Source of the DNA: Burkholderiales bacterium
GTDB lineage: Bacteria > Pseudomonadota > Gammaproteobacteria > Burkholderiales > Burkholderiaceae_C
Direction of reading: 5' to 3'
Assembly (NCBI GenBank): GCA_017307865.1
Contig: JAFKGE010000037.1
Span: 1-63,343, forward strand
Length of the DNA: 63,343 nt
The notes beneath the pieces are model-generated. The model saw nothing but the letters and a program-made list of their open reading frames with translations. It did no database searches and had not been told where the DNA came from. The position numbers and the translations under genes are program-made. Shown piece after piece: positions 23,260 through 30,933 of this stretch (position 1 is the first letter of the stretch; every line of letters begins with the position of its first letter).

Positions 23260-24351
23260 ATGGCCAGCTCCGCACGCACCTCCGGCGAGGCCGACCTGGC
23301 CCTCACCGAGCGGCTGCGCGTGGAGGTCGAGCGCGCGGTGCAGCGCGGCCTCAAGGGCATGGAACTGCTGGGCGCCGAGCCGCCCGCCGTCGGCCGCACG
23401 CCCAAGAGCGTGCTGCATCGGCGCGGCACGCTCGAGCTGGTGCACTACCACGCGCTGACCGACGAGGTCTACCGCATCCCGCTGCTGATCGTCATGGCGC
23501 CCACCAACCGGGGCTACGTCATGGATCTGGCGCCGGGGCAAAGCCTGATCGAATTTTTGCTGCGCCGCGGCTACGACGTGTACATGATGGACTGGCACGC
23601 ACCCCGGCCGGCCGAACGCGACCTGGGCCTGGCCGACTACGTGCTGGACTTCATCCCCGACTGCATCCGCCGCGTGCAGCAGGACTCGGGCGAGACCGAC
23701 GTCAACCTGGTGTCCTACTGCGCCGGCGGCATGCTGTCGCTGATCTACCTGGCGCTGCATCCCGACAGCCCGGTGCGCAACATCGCCTGCTTCACCACGC
23801 CGATCGACTTTTCGCGCATGGAGCTGTTTCGCGCCATGGCCGACGAGAAGGCGTTCGACGTCGATGCCTTTGTCCAGAAGCACGGCCTGATTCCGGCCGA
23901 GGTGGTGCTGAGCGGCTTCGACGCGCTGCGCCCCGCCGCCCGCGTGGCCGGACAGATCCGGCTGTGGGACAACCTCTGGAACGACCAGTTCGTCAGCGGC
24001 TTTCGCATGATGGAGCGCTGGGGCAATGAAACCCTGCCGCTGCCCGGCGCCTATTTCCGCGACACCGTCAAGCAGCTGCTGCGCGGCAACGAGTTGTTCA
24101 AGGGCACGCTCAAGGTGCGCGGGCGCCCGGTCGACCTCAAGCAGGTCACCATCCCGCTGCTGCACATTGCCGCGCAATACGACCACATCGTGCCGCCGGC
24201 GTGCTCCGCGCCCCTGCTGGACATGATCGGCTCGACCGACAAGGAAGAAGTGACCTTGCCCGGCGGCCACGTCAGCATTGCGGCCGGTGCCAACGCGGTC
24301 AAGCGCATGTGGCCCCGGCTCGACGCCTGGCTGGAGGGACGTTCCGTATGA
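23260..24351 (+). CDS. phaC: Class III poly(3-hydroxyalkanoate) synthase subunit PhaC
   Basis: A 363-residue PHA polymerase of class III length that links 3-hydroxyacyl-CoA monomers into polyester. The lipase-box-like motif SYCAGG carries the nucleophile Cys154; Asp308 in QYDHIVPP and His337 in LPGGHVSIAAG complete the triad. These positions are nearly the same as Cys149/Asp302/His331 of the Allochromatium enzyme. Class III PhaC needs PhaE, and the small PhaE-like gene precedes it. Beta-proteobacteria more often use class I PhaC (about 590 residues), so this is unusual. Confidence 0.88.
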   Translation: MASSARTSGEADLALTERLRVEVERAVQRGLKGMELLGAEPPAVGRTPKSVLHRRGTLELVHYHALTDEVYRIPLLIVMAPTNRGYVMDLAPGQSLIEFLLRRGYDVYMMDWHAPRPAERDLGLADYVLDFIPDCIRRVQQDSGETDVNLVSYCAGGMLSLIYLALHPDSPVRNIACFTTPIDFSRMELFRAMADEKAFDVDAFVQKHGLIPAEVVLSGFDALRPAARVAGQIRLWDNLWNDQFVSGFRMMERWGNETLPLPGAYFRDTVKQLLRGNELFKGTLKVRGRPVDLKQVTIPLLHIAAQYDHIVPPACSAPLLDMIGSTDKEEVTLPGGHVSIAAGANAVKRMWPRLDAWLEGRSV

Positions 24352-24944
24352 CCGAGACTTCGCGCACCCATCCGCGCACCGTGAACTGTGGCGGCGGCGC
24401 CGTCGAGCTGGCCCTGCTGCAGGCCGGCGACCGCGCCGACCTGGACCGCTTCATCGCCGGCCTGCCGGCCACCGACCTGCTGTTCGTGCCGCGCGACATT
24501 CGCCACCCCAAGGTGGTCGACGCCTGGATGCGGGCGCTGCAGGACGGCCGCATGCGCGGCCTGGCGGCGCGCCGCGATGGCGTATTGGTCGGCTGCACCT
24601 CGATCCACATCGACCCGCTGAGCTGGTCGCGCCACGTCGGCGAATTGCGCGTGCTGATGGCCACGTCCGAGCGCGGCCGGGGGCTGGGCCGCGTGCTGAT
24701 CCAGGAGTGCTTCATCCAGGCGCTCGAGCTGGGGCTGAAAAAGCTGGTGGCGCAGATGACCACCAACCAGACCGGCGCCATCGCCGTGTTCGAGGACCTG
24801 GGCTTTCATCCCGAGGCGCTGCTGCGCCAGCACGTGGCCGACCGCGACGGCGTCACCCACGACCTGGTGCTGCTGAGCCACGACGTGGCGGCGGTGGCGG
24901 CGCGCCACGCGGCCTTCGGCGTCGATGGCGCGGCGCAGGCCTGA
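24348..24944 (+). CDS. GNAT family N-acetyltransferase
   Basis: A 198-residue GNAT protein. Motif A, the acetyl-CoA pyrophosphate loop, is in ELRVLMATSERGRGLGRVLI, and the following strand/helix GLKKLVAQMTTNQTGAIAVFEDLGFHPEA is typical. It overlaps the phaC stop (ATGA), so it is co-transcribed with the PHA genes and could modify the synthase or a granule protein. That is inference; the substrate is unknown. Confidence 0.85.
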   Translation: MTETSRTHPRTVNCGGGAVELALLQAGDRADLDRFIAGLPATDLLFVPRDIRHPKVVDAWMRALQDGRMRGLAARRDGVLVGCTSIHIDPLSWSRHVGELRVLMATSERGRGLGRVLIQECFIQALELGLKKLVAQMTTNQTGAIAVFEDLGFHPEALLRQHVADRDGVTHDLVLLSHDVAAVAARHAAFGVDGAAQA

Positions 24945-24978
24945 AATTCCGACAGCACCCGAGCACGCAAATCCAAGC

Positions 24979-25000
24979 GTTTTTTCAACCACCCCAGGAG
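24979..25000 (+). promoter_or_regulatory. 5' leader motif shared with yegP-like gene (includes RBS)
   Basis: GTTTTTTCAACCACCCCAGG followed by AG, eight bases before the phasin ATG. It matches 17501-17522 apart from one base in each of two homopolymer runs. Confidence 0.5.
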
Positions 25001-25007
25001 CTTCGTC

Positions 25008-25457
25008 ATGGCAACTGCATCCAAGAAGTCGTCTTCCACCGCCGCCGGCGCCGGCATGCCCGACCTGGGCGATCTCACGCAAATGCTCAAGCAGATGAAG
25101 GTGCCGGCGGTCGACGTCAAGGCCTTCGTCGACTGGCAGCGCAAGGAGTTCGAGGCGCTGGGCGAGGCCAACCGCCAGGCCTACGAGGGCATGCGCGCGC
25201 TGGCCGAGCGGCGCAATGAAATCTTGCGCGAGAACATGGCCGAATGGCAGGCGCAGATGAAGCAGTCGATGGACAAGGACGCACTGGCCAAGCAGAGCGC
25301 GGCCATGCAGCGCAGCATGAACAAGGCGATGAAGGACTTTCGCGAGCTGATGGCGCTGGAGGTGAAGACCCGCGCCGACACCTGGAAGCTGGTGCAGCAG
25401 CGCATGCAGGACAACATGGCCCACCTCAAGGACATGATGAAGACCGGCGACAAGTAG
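25008..25457 (+). CDS. Phasin family protein
   Basis: A 149-residue, almost wholly helical amphipathic protein. The core VDVKAFVDWQRKEFEALGEA, ANRQAYEGMRALAERRNEIL and the repeated Met/Gln/Lys-rich heptads MQRSMNKAMKDFRELM match granule-associated phasins that coat PHA inclusions. It is the last gene of the PHA cluster, with its own leader after a 63-bp gap. An AGGAG RBS precedes it. Confidence 0.88.
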   Translation: MATASKKSSSTAAGAGMPDLGDLTQMLKQMKVPAVDVKAFVDWQRKEFEALGEANRQAYEGMRALAERRNEILRENMAEWQAQMKQSMDKDALAKQSAAMQRSMNKAMKDFRELMALEVKTRADTWKLVQQRMQDNMAHLKDMMKTGDK

Positions 25458-25471
25458 ATCGCTGCCGCGCG

Positions 25472-25495
25472 GGTCGTCGCCGGCCGGCGGCGACC
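25472..25495. other. GC-rich palindrome between convergent genes
   Basis: GGTCGTCGCCGG pairs with CCGGCGGCGACC (one T.G pair). It lies between the phasin stop and the stop of the convergent cytochrome b fusion gene. It has no T-run, so it is a possible bidirectional structure rather than a proven terminator. Confidence 0.4.
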
Positions 25496-27408
25496 TATGC
25501 CAGCGCGGCTGGTTCGGCCGGCTTGGGCGTGTTGAGGACGAAGGCGTCCGAGAAGCAGGCGCCTTCCTCCAGCCCGTGCGACAGGAACTCCGGCACGGCG
25601 GTCTCCACCATCATGGTCGAGCCGCAGGCGTAGAGCTCCTGCCCGCGCATGTCCGGAAAATCCTCCAGCACCGCCTGGTGCACCAGGCCCCGCCGGCCCT
25701 CCCAGCCATCGCCGGGCGCACCGTCGGACAGCACCGGAACAAAGCGGAAATTGGTGTGCTCGCGCTGCCAGGTCTCGGCCAGCTCGCGCATGTACAGGTC
25801 GGACACCTGGCGCACGCCCCAGTACAGGCGCATGGGCCGCGTGATGCCGCGGGTAAAGGCGTCCTCGATGATGCTCTTGACCGGTGCAAAACCCGTGGCT
25901 CCGGCCAGGAAGATGATGGGCCGCTCGCCCTCGCGCAGCGTGAAGCGCCCCAGCGGCCCTTCCAGGCGCAGCGTGTCGCCCACCTTCATGCCGTCGAACA
26001 CGTGGCCGGTGAAGCGTCCGCCCGGAATGCGGCGCACGTGCAGGTCGATCAGCGGACGCTGCATCGGCGGGTTGGCAAACGAGAAGGCGCGGCGCTCGCC
26101 GTCCTCCAGGATCACGTTCAGGTACTGGCCGGCAATGAAGTCCAGCTTGAGGTCGGCCGGCGGCTGCAGCAGCAGGCGGATCACCTCGGGCGCCAGGCGC
26201 TCCATGCCCACCACGGTGGCGTCGAACTCGTGCTTGGTCAAAGGCTCCAGCGTCTCGACGTCGATCTCCAGGTCTTCCAGTGGCACGGCGCAGCACATCA
26301 GCGCCTGGCCGCGCTCGCGCATGGCGGCGGTGAGCGTGGCCGGCTGATAGGGGCCGTGGTCGAAGGTGCCGTTCAGCACCGTGCATACGCACAGCCCGCA
26401 GCCGCCGGCGCGGCAGTCGTACTGCAGCGGCAGCTCGGCGCGCAGGCCGGCCTCCAGAATGGTTTCGCCCCGGCGCGCCGCCACGTGGCGCGCGTCGGGG
26501 TGCACGGTGATGTTCAGCGTGCGCGCGGCGGCGCCCTTGCGGCGCCACACCAGCCAGGGCTGCACGAACAGCAGGCCCGACACGGCCAGCACCAGCGCCC
26601 AGGTCCAGGCCGGCCCCCAAATGTGGACCAGCGGATACAGGCCCAGCAGCAGCCAGTCGAGCTTCAGCTCGCTGGGCACCACGGCCATGTGCGCCGGCCC
26701 GCCCTGGCTGAGCACGGGCTGCACCAGCGCGAGCACCACCAGCATCACGCCGGCAGCGATGGCAATCGGCTTGGGCGGCTGCATGGTTGCCTTGGGCACG
26801 CGCTGCACGTGCACCCACATCAGCAGCAGGGTGACCAGCGGCACGCCGATGTGGATGAACACCAGCAGCGAGAACAGCCGGTCGCTCACCGTGCTGTCGT
26901 AGATGAAGTTGCGGATCAGCGAGCCGCGGAACATCGGGATCCAGTCCAGCCACTCGAAGCTGGCCGTGGTCACGTACTGCGCCAGCTGGTCCCAGGGCAG
27001 CATGTAGCCGTTGGCGCCGGCGACGTACACCAGCCAGATCAGCGCCACGCCCGTGACCCACGACACCCAGCGAAAGCCGCGCAGGCGGTCGAACGCGAAG
27101 TAGCGCAGCATGTGGATCACCATGGTCACCACCATGGCGTCGGACGCGTAGCGGTGCACGCTGCGCACGATGCCGCCGATGAACCACTGCCGGTGCGTCA
27201 GGCCCTCTACCGACTGGAAGGCGCCCGTCACGCTGGTGTCGAAAAAGGCGAACAGGTACAGGCCCGTGCCGGCGACGATCCAGAACAGGAAGAAGGTGAG
27301 CGAGCCCAGGTGGTAATAGGGGTTCAGGCGGTCGCCGAAGGCGCGGTTGAACACCGCCTCCACCTGCATGAAGCCCCAGCGCATCAGCGCCTGCAATGCG
27401 CCGATCAT
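25495..27408 (-). CDS. Fusion protein: cytochrome b + [2Fe-2S] ferredoxin + FAD/NAD(P) reductase
   Basis: A 637-residue three-part fusion. Residues 1-about 295 are a membrane cytochrome b (b6-like) with paired heme histidines in RSVHRYASDAMVVTMVIH and FIHIGVPLVTLLLMWVHVQR. Residues about 300-390 are a plant-type [2Fe-2S] ferredoxin: Cys332-x4-Cys337-x2-Cys340 in DCRAGGCGLC and a fourth Cys in LMCCAVP. The rest is a ferredoxin-reductase module with RAFSFANPP (FAD), FLAGATGFAPVKSII (NAD ribose/phosphate) and YACGSTMMVE. It could move electrons between NAD(P)H and membrane hemes or quinone. It is the last gene of the respiratory operon and overlaps the previous one (ATGA). No PEWY quinol motif is seen. 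Confidence 0.85.
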   Translation of the reverse strand: MIGALQALMRWGFMQVEAVFNRAFGDRLNPYYHLGSLTFFLFWIVAGTGLYLFAFFDTSVTGAFQSVEGLTHRQWFIGGIVRSVHRYASDAMVVTMVIHMLRYFAFDRLRGFRWVSWVTGVALIWLVYVAGANGYMLPWDQLAQYVTTASFEWLDWIPMFRGSLIRNFIYDSTVSDRLFSLLVFIHIGVPLVTLLLMWVHVQRVPKATMQPPKPIAIAAGVMLVVLALVQPVLSQGGPAHMAVVPSELKLDWLLLGLYPLVHIWGPAWTWALVLAVSGLLFVQPWLVWRRKGAAARTLNITVHPDARHVAARRGETILEAGLRAELPLQYDCRAGGCGLCVCTVLNGTFDHGPYQPATLTAAMRERGQALMCCAVPLEDLEIDVETLEPLTKHEFDATVVGMERLAPEVIRLLLQPPADLKLDFIAGQYLNVILEDGERRAFSFANPPMQRPLIDLHVRRIPGGRFTGHVFDGMKVGDTLRLEGPLGRFTLREGERPIIFLAGATGFAPVKSIIEDAFTRGITRPMRLYWGVRQVSDLYMRELAETWQREHTNFRFVPVLSDGAPGDGWEGRRGLVHQAVLEDFPDMRGQELYACGSTMMVETAVPEFLSHGLEEGACFSDAFVLNTPKPAEPAALA

Positions 27409-28832
27409 GCCGCCACCTCCCGCGCGCCGGCGCGCATGGCGCGCAGTACCACGATCACGAACAGCAGGCCGCCGACCACGGCCAGCAGCCCGCCCAGGCC
27501 CATCAGGCCCATGCCGGCCACCTCGCCGGTGCTGCGCAGCACCTGCTCGCTGCCGGCCACCTTGCGCTGCACGCCGTAGCCGCCCGACCACACCAGGCCG
27601 GTGATGTGCATCAACTGTCCCAGCCCGTACACCCAGGGCTGCCAGCGCGCCATGCGCCCGCGCGGGCGGCCATAGCCCAGCGTGGGCAACAGGTGGTAGA
27701 CGATGCCCATCAGCGCCAGCGTCACGCCGACGATGCAGCCGTGGTAGTGCGCCGGAATCTTGACGTTGCTGCCGCTGATCAGCATGCCGATCACGCCGCC
27801 GCAGGCAAACAGCAGCATCGACGTGACCAGCGCGCCCCACAGCGGCTTTTGCTCGTCGCGCAGGCGGCGCAGCGGCGCCAGCGCCAGCACCACGGCCAGC
27901 GCGATGGGGAAGATGGCCAGGCCGCCGCCCACGCGCATGGCCCAAGTGTGCAGCTGGCGGTTTTCCACGCTGATGGCGCTGTGGGCCACGTAGGCGTAGG
28001 GCGTGACGAACACGCTGACGAGCGCCAGCATGAGCAGCAGCAGCGCGATGCGCGGGCTCAGGAACAATCGCCCGCCGCAGGCCTGTGCCAGCCACAGCCA
28101 CACCACCAGCATCAGCAGCGTCCAGGCGAACTGCAGCGCGTGGCCGCCGCCCCAGAACAGGATTTCGTAATAGGTGCGCAGATCCAGCTGCGTCGGCACG
28201 TCCCACAGCGACCAGGCGAAGGCCAGCAGGGCCACGGCCACGCAGATGACGCTGGCCGTCAGGCCGAAGCGCAGCGCGCGCTCGCCGTCAATCACGCCGC
28301 CCAGGCGCGGGGCGGCCAGCAGGCTGCGCAGCACCTGCACGCCCAGGCCCAGGCCGAAGATCGCCAGGCCGGCCAGGAACAGCGGCCCGTGCAGCACCGG
28401 AATGTAGTTGGCCATGATGGCCTCGCCCGGGCGGATGAAGGCGCCCGCCGCCATCAGCGCCGTACCGCTGCCGCACAGGCCCAGCGCGGCCCAGCTCCAA
28501 CCCAGGGCGCGCTCGGTGCCGTTCAGGCTCCACAGCATGCCGGCCATGGCGGCAAACCACACCAGAACCGACAGGTCCACGTGCACCACCAGCGCCACGC
28601 GGAAGAAGTCGGCCACCGGAAACCACTGGTTCAGCCCCGGCGTGCGCGCCAGCACCAGCAAGACCGAATAAAGCCCCGAGCCCGCCAGCGCGGCCAGGCC
28701 CAGCGCCAGCCAGGCGCGCGCCAGGGCGCGCTGCGCGGTGGTGGGTTGGGGCAGCGCGTAGGCGCTGGGGGTGAGCGCGGCGTGGCCGAACAGCGACGCC
28801 GGGCCGAGGGCGGGGTGGGAGAGCGTGTTCAT
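27405..28832 (-). CDS. Heme-copper oxidase subunit I-like protein (C-type/NorB-like), non-canonical active site
   Basis: A 475-residue polytopic protein (about 12 helices) with the heme ligand pattern of heme-copper oxidases: His84 in VVHVDLSVLVWF (helix II), His362 and His364 in KIPAHYHGCIVG (helix X), and His231 in GGGHALQFAW (helix VI, one metal-B ligand). The paired His-His that supplies two CuB ligands in helix VII is not visible; the corresponding segment reads FVTPYAYVAHSAIS (a single His284). It is therefore unlikely to be an ordinary cbb3 oxidase. It could be an NO reductase-like or other divergent family. Overlaps on both sides show coupling in the operon. Confidence 0.7.
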   Translation of the reverse strand: MNTLSHPALGPASLFGHAALTPSAYALPQPTTAQRALARAWLALGLAALAGSGLYSVLLVLARTPGLNQWFPVADFFRVALVVHVDLSVLVWFAAMAGMLWSLNGTERALGWSWAALGLCGSGTALMAAGAFIRPGEAIMANYIPVLHGPLFLAGLAIFGLGLGVQVLRSLLAAPRLGGVIDGERALRFGLTASVICVAVALLAFAWSLWDVPTQLDLRTYYEILFWGGGHALQFAWTLLMLVVWLWLAQACGGRLFLSPRIALLLLMLALVSVFVTPYAYVAHSAISVENRQLHTWAMRVGGGLAIFPIALAVVLALAPLRRLRDEQKPLWGALVTSMLLFACGGVIGMLISGSNVKIPAHYHGCIVGVTLALMGIVYHLLPTLGYGRPRGRMARWQPWVYGLGQLMHITGLVWSGGYGVQRKVAGSEQVLRSTGEVAGMGLMGLGGLLAVVGGLLFVIVVLRAMRAGAREVAA

Positions 28833-29365
28833 TGGAAAACGATGCCGCCCTTCTCGGCGTTGTAGTCGATCACCAGGACCTGCGATGGCTTGAGCGTGAT
28901 CGTGGCTTCGCGCTGCGCCGTGAAGCCGGCGGCGCGCACGTCGTCCTTCATGCGCACGGCGATCTTTTGTTCGCCCGCCGGCACCTGCAGGCGCTGGTAC
29001 ACGGCCGAGCTGCCGTCGCGCTTCAGGCCACTGGGCTCGGCGGTGCGCTGCAGCACCCGCTGGCCGTTGATGTCCACCTCGATGCTGACGGGCGAGCGCT
29101 CGCGCGGGCAGATTTGCTTGGGCCGCATCTGCGGCGGCAGCTTGGCTTTTTCTTCCTCGGTCAGCGGGCGGCAGTCGCCCACCGGCTTGCCGGTGTGGGT
29201 GAAGCTGATCTTGATCAGCGCATCGCCCGGCGGCAGCGGGTGATACACCGGCCAGTGCGAGAACACGCCGATGAAGACGGCGAACAGCGCGTACAGCACG
29301 GCCTGGCCCAGCCAGGCACCGACCGTGACGGGGCGCCGCGTCGCCGTGGCGGCAGAGGCATTCAT
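28829..29365 (-). CDS. Membrane-anchored periplasmic protein of the respiratory operon (unknown)
   Basis: A 178-residue protein with one N-terminal membrane helix (about residues 17-40) and a periplasmic, mainly beta domain: ALIKISFTHTGKPVGDCRPL, then PVSIEVDINGQRVLQRTAE and an immunoglobulin-like tail ending VIDYNAEKGGIVFQ. I do not recognise the family. Topology and size resemble a subunit II without a CuA site (no CxxxC or Met/His set). Position between the cytochrome b fusion and the subunit I-like gene, with four-base overlaps to both, suggests it is a structural partner of that subunit I. Confidence 0.7.
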   Translation of the reverse strand: MNASAATATRRPVTVGAWLGQAVLYALFAVFIGVFSHWPVYHPLPPGDALIKISFTHTGKPVGDCRPLTEEEKAKLPPQMRPKQICPRERSPVSIEVDINGQRVLQRTAEPSGLKRDGSSAVYQRLQVPAGEQKIAVRMKDDVRAAGFTAQREATITLKPSQVLVIDYNAEKGGIVFQ

Positions 29366-30933
29366 GACAGCACCTCGAGGGTGGAGGGTGAAGGGGGGGC
29401 GCCGTGCGTGGTCGCCGCACCGCGCAGGCGATCCAGCGCATCGCGCAGGTCCGCGCCGTCGACCTGCGCCCAGCGCTGGCGCGGCACCGAAGGCCGCAGG
29501 TGCGGCTCGCGCTGGCCATGCATGCGCTCGCGCAGCAGCTGCGGGCCGTCGCGGAACGCGCATTCGCCCGGCGTGCAGCCCTGGATCAGCACGCCAGCAG
29601 CGCCGTCGCGCAGCGCGTATTCGATGAACGCGGGCGGCAGCTGGCCGGCACACGCCAGCTCGATCCGCACCACGTCGTGCGCCTGCAGGGCCGGCGCGCG
29701 CGGCGCCTGGCCGCAGGCGAAGGCGACGATGGGGCGCGTGGCGCCGCTGGCCTGCAGGCCCGTGCGCAACTGCTGGCGCAGGCGGTGCACGGGCAGCTGG
29801 GGCAGGTCGATGCCGGTGACCAGCTGCGCCAGGCTGCGAAACGGCGTGGACGAGGGGCAGGCGCCGGCGCAGATGCCGCAGCTGGCGCAGCGCTCGGCAT
29901 CGACCTGGGCCAGCGCGTGCCCCGGCTTGCCCAACGCAAAATGAGGGTGCGCCACCATGGTGATGGCGGCGTAAGGGCAGTCGTCCACGCAGCGGCGGCA
30001 GCCGCTGCAGTGCGCTGGATCGACCACGGCCACCGGCGCCGTCGGCGCGCTGCGCGGCCAGGCCGGCAGCAGCAAGAGCAGCGCCAGCGCGCCCACCACC
30101 AGCACCCAGGCCCCGGTGTTCGACACGGCGCCCGCCAGGGGATGCAGAAAGAGCAGCAGCCAGTCCAGCGCCAGCGCCGCCGGCACCTGCGCCACGTCGG
30201 CCGCCGGGCCGCTGGTGATGGGCGCCAGCGCGGCCAGGCCCAGGAACACGGCGATCAGGGCCGCCGCCATGGGCCCCGGCGGCACCACGCGCGCGCGCGG
30301 CAGGCGCTGGATGTGAAACCACAGCCCGAAGGTCATCAGCAGGGCCACGCCCAGGTGCACGAACACGAACAGGGAGAACAGCCGGTCGCCTACGGCGCCG
30401 GCGCTGAGAAAGTTGCGTGCCAGCGGCGCGCCCAGCCAGGGCAGCGCGTCCAGCCATTCGGCGGTGGCCAGGGCCGAGTACTGGCCCAGCGCGTCCCAGT
30501 TGAGCCAGAAGCCGCCGATGGCGCACGTGAAGGCAAACACGATCAGCGGCACGCCGGTCAGCCAGCTGAAGCCGTGGTGGCCGGCAAAGCGCCCGTGCAG
30601 CCATTCGCGCAGCGCATGCAGGCCCATCAGCACCACCAGGGCGTCGGCGGCGTAGCGGTGCACGCTGCGCAGCCAGCCGCCGTAGAACCAGGGCCAGGCG
30701 GACAGGCGCTCGATCGACGCATGCGCGCCGCTGGCCGAGGTGTCGATGACGGCGTACAGATAGATGCCGCTGGTCGCCAGGCTCCAGAAGCACAGAAAGC
30801 CCAGGCTGCCCAGATGGTGCAGCGGGTTCAGCGCCGGGCCGGTGAGCCGGTCGATGCCGCGCTCCAGCGCCTGCCAGGCCGTGAGCAGCTGCAGGCGCGG
30901 CGCGCCGGCGAGCGGGGCCGCGACGGCCGTCAA
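29362..30933 (-). CDS. Fusion protein: cytochrome b + two [4Fe-4S] ferredoxin clusters + MvhD-like iron-sulfur domain
   Basis: A 523-residue fusion. Residues 1-about 285 form a cytochrome b like the one in the neighbouring fusion, with heme histidines in RSVHRYAADALVVLMGLH and FVHLGVALLMTFGLWFHIQR. From Cys309 there are two [4Fe-4S] motifs, HCSGCRRCVDDCPYAAI and RCASCGICAGACPSSTPF. The C-terminus (about residues 375-470) resembles the hydrogenase/heterodisulfide reductase iron-sulfur subunit MvhD/FrhD: IVAFACG, then VLIQGCTPGECAFRDG. The start is TTG 30933, chosen because it has an AGGAGG site and a TTGA overlap with the SCO stop; no ATG is available. Probably a membrane electron-transfer protein. 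Confidence 0.8.
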   Translation of the reverse strand: MTAVAAPLAGAPRLQLLTAWQALERGIDRLTGPALNPLHHLGSLGFLCFWSLATSGIYLYAVIDTSASGAHASIERLSAWPWFYGGWLRSVHRYAADALVVLMGLHALREWLHGRFAGHHGFSWLTGVPLIVFAFTCAIGGFWLNWDALGQYSALATAEWLDALPWLGAPLARNFLSAGAVGDRLFSLFVFVHLGVALLMTFGLWFHIQRLPRARVVPPGPMAAALIAVFLGLAALAPITSGPAADVAQVPAALALDWLLLFLHPLAGAVSNTGAWVLVVGALALLLLLPAWPRSAPTAPVAVVDPAHCSGCRRCVDDCPYAAITMVAHPHFALGKPGHALAQVDAERCASCGICAGACPSSTPFRSLAQLVTGIDLPQLPVHRLRQQLRTGLQASGATRPIVAFACGQAPRAPALQAHDVVRIELACAGQLPPAFIEYALRDGAAGVLIQGCTPGECAFRDGPQLLRERMHGQREPHLRPSVPRQRWAQVDGADLRDALDRLRGAATTHGAPPSPSTLEVLS

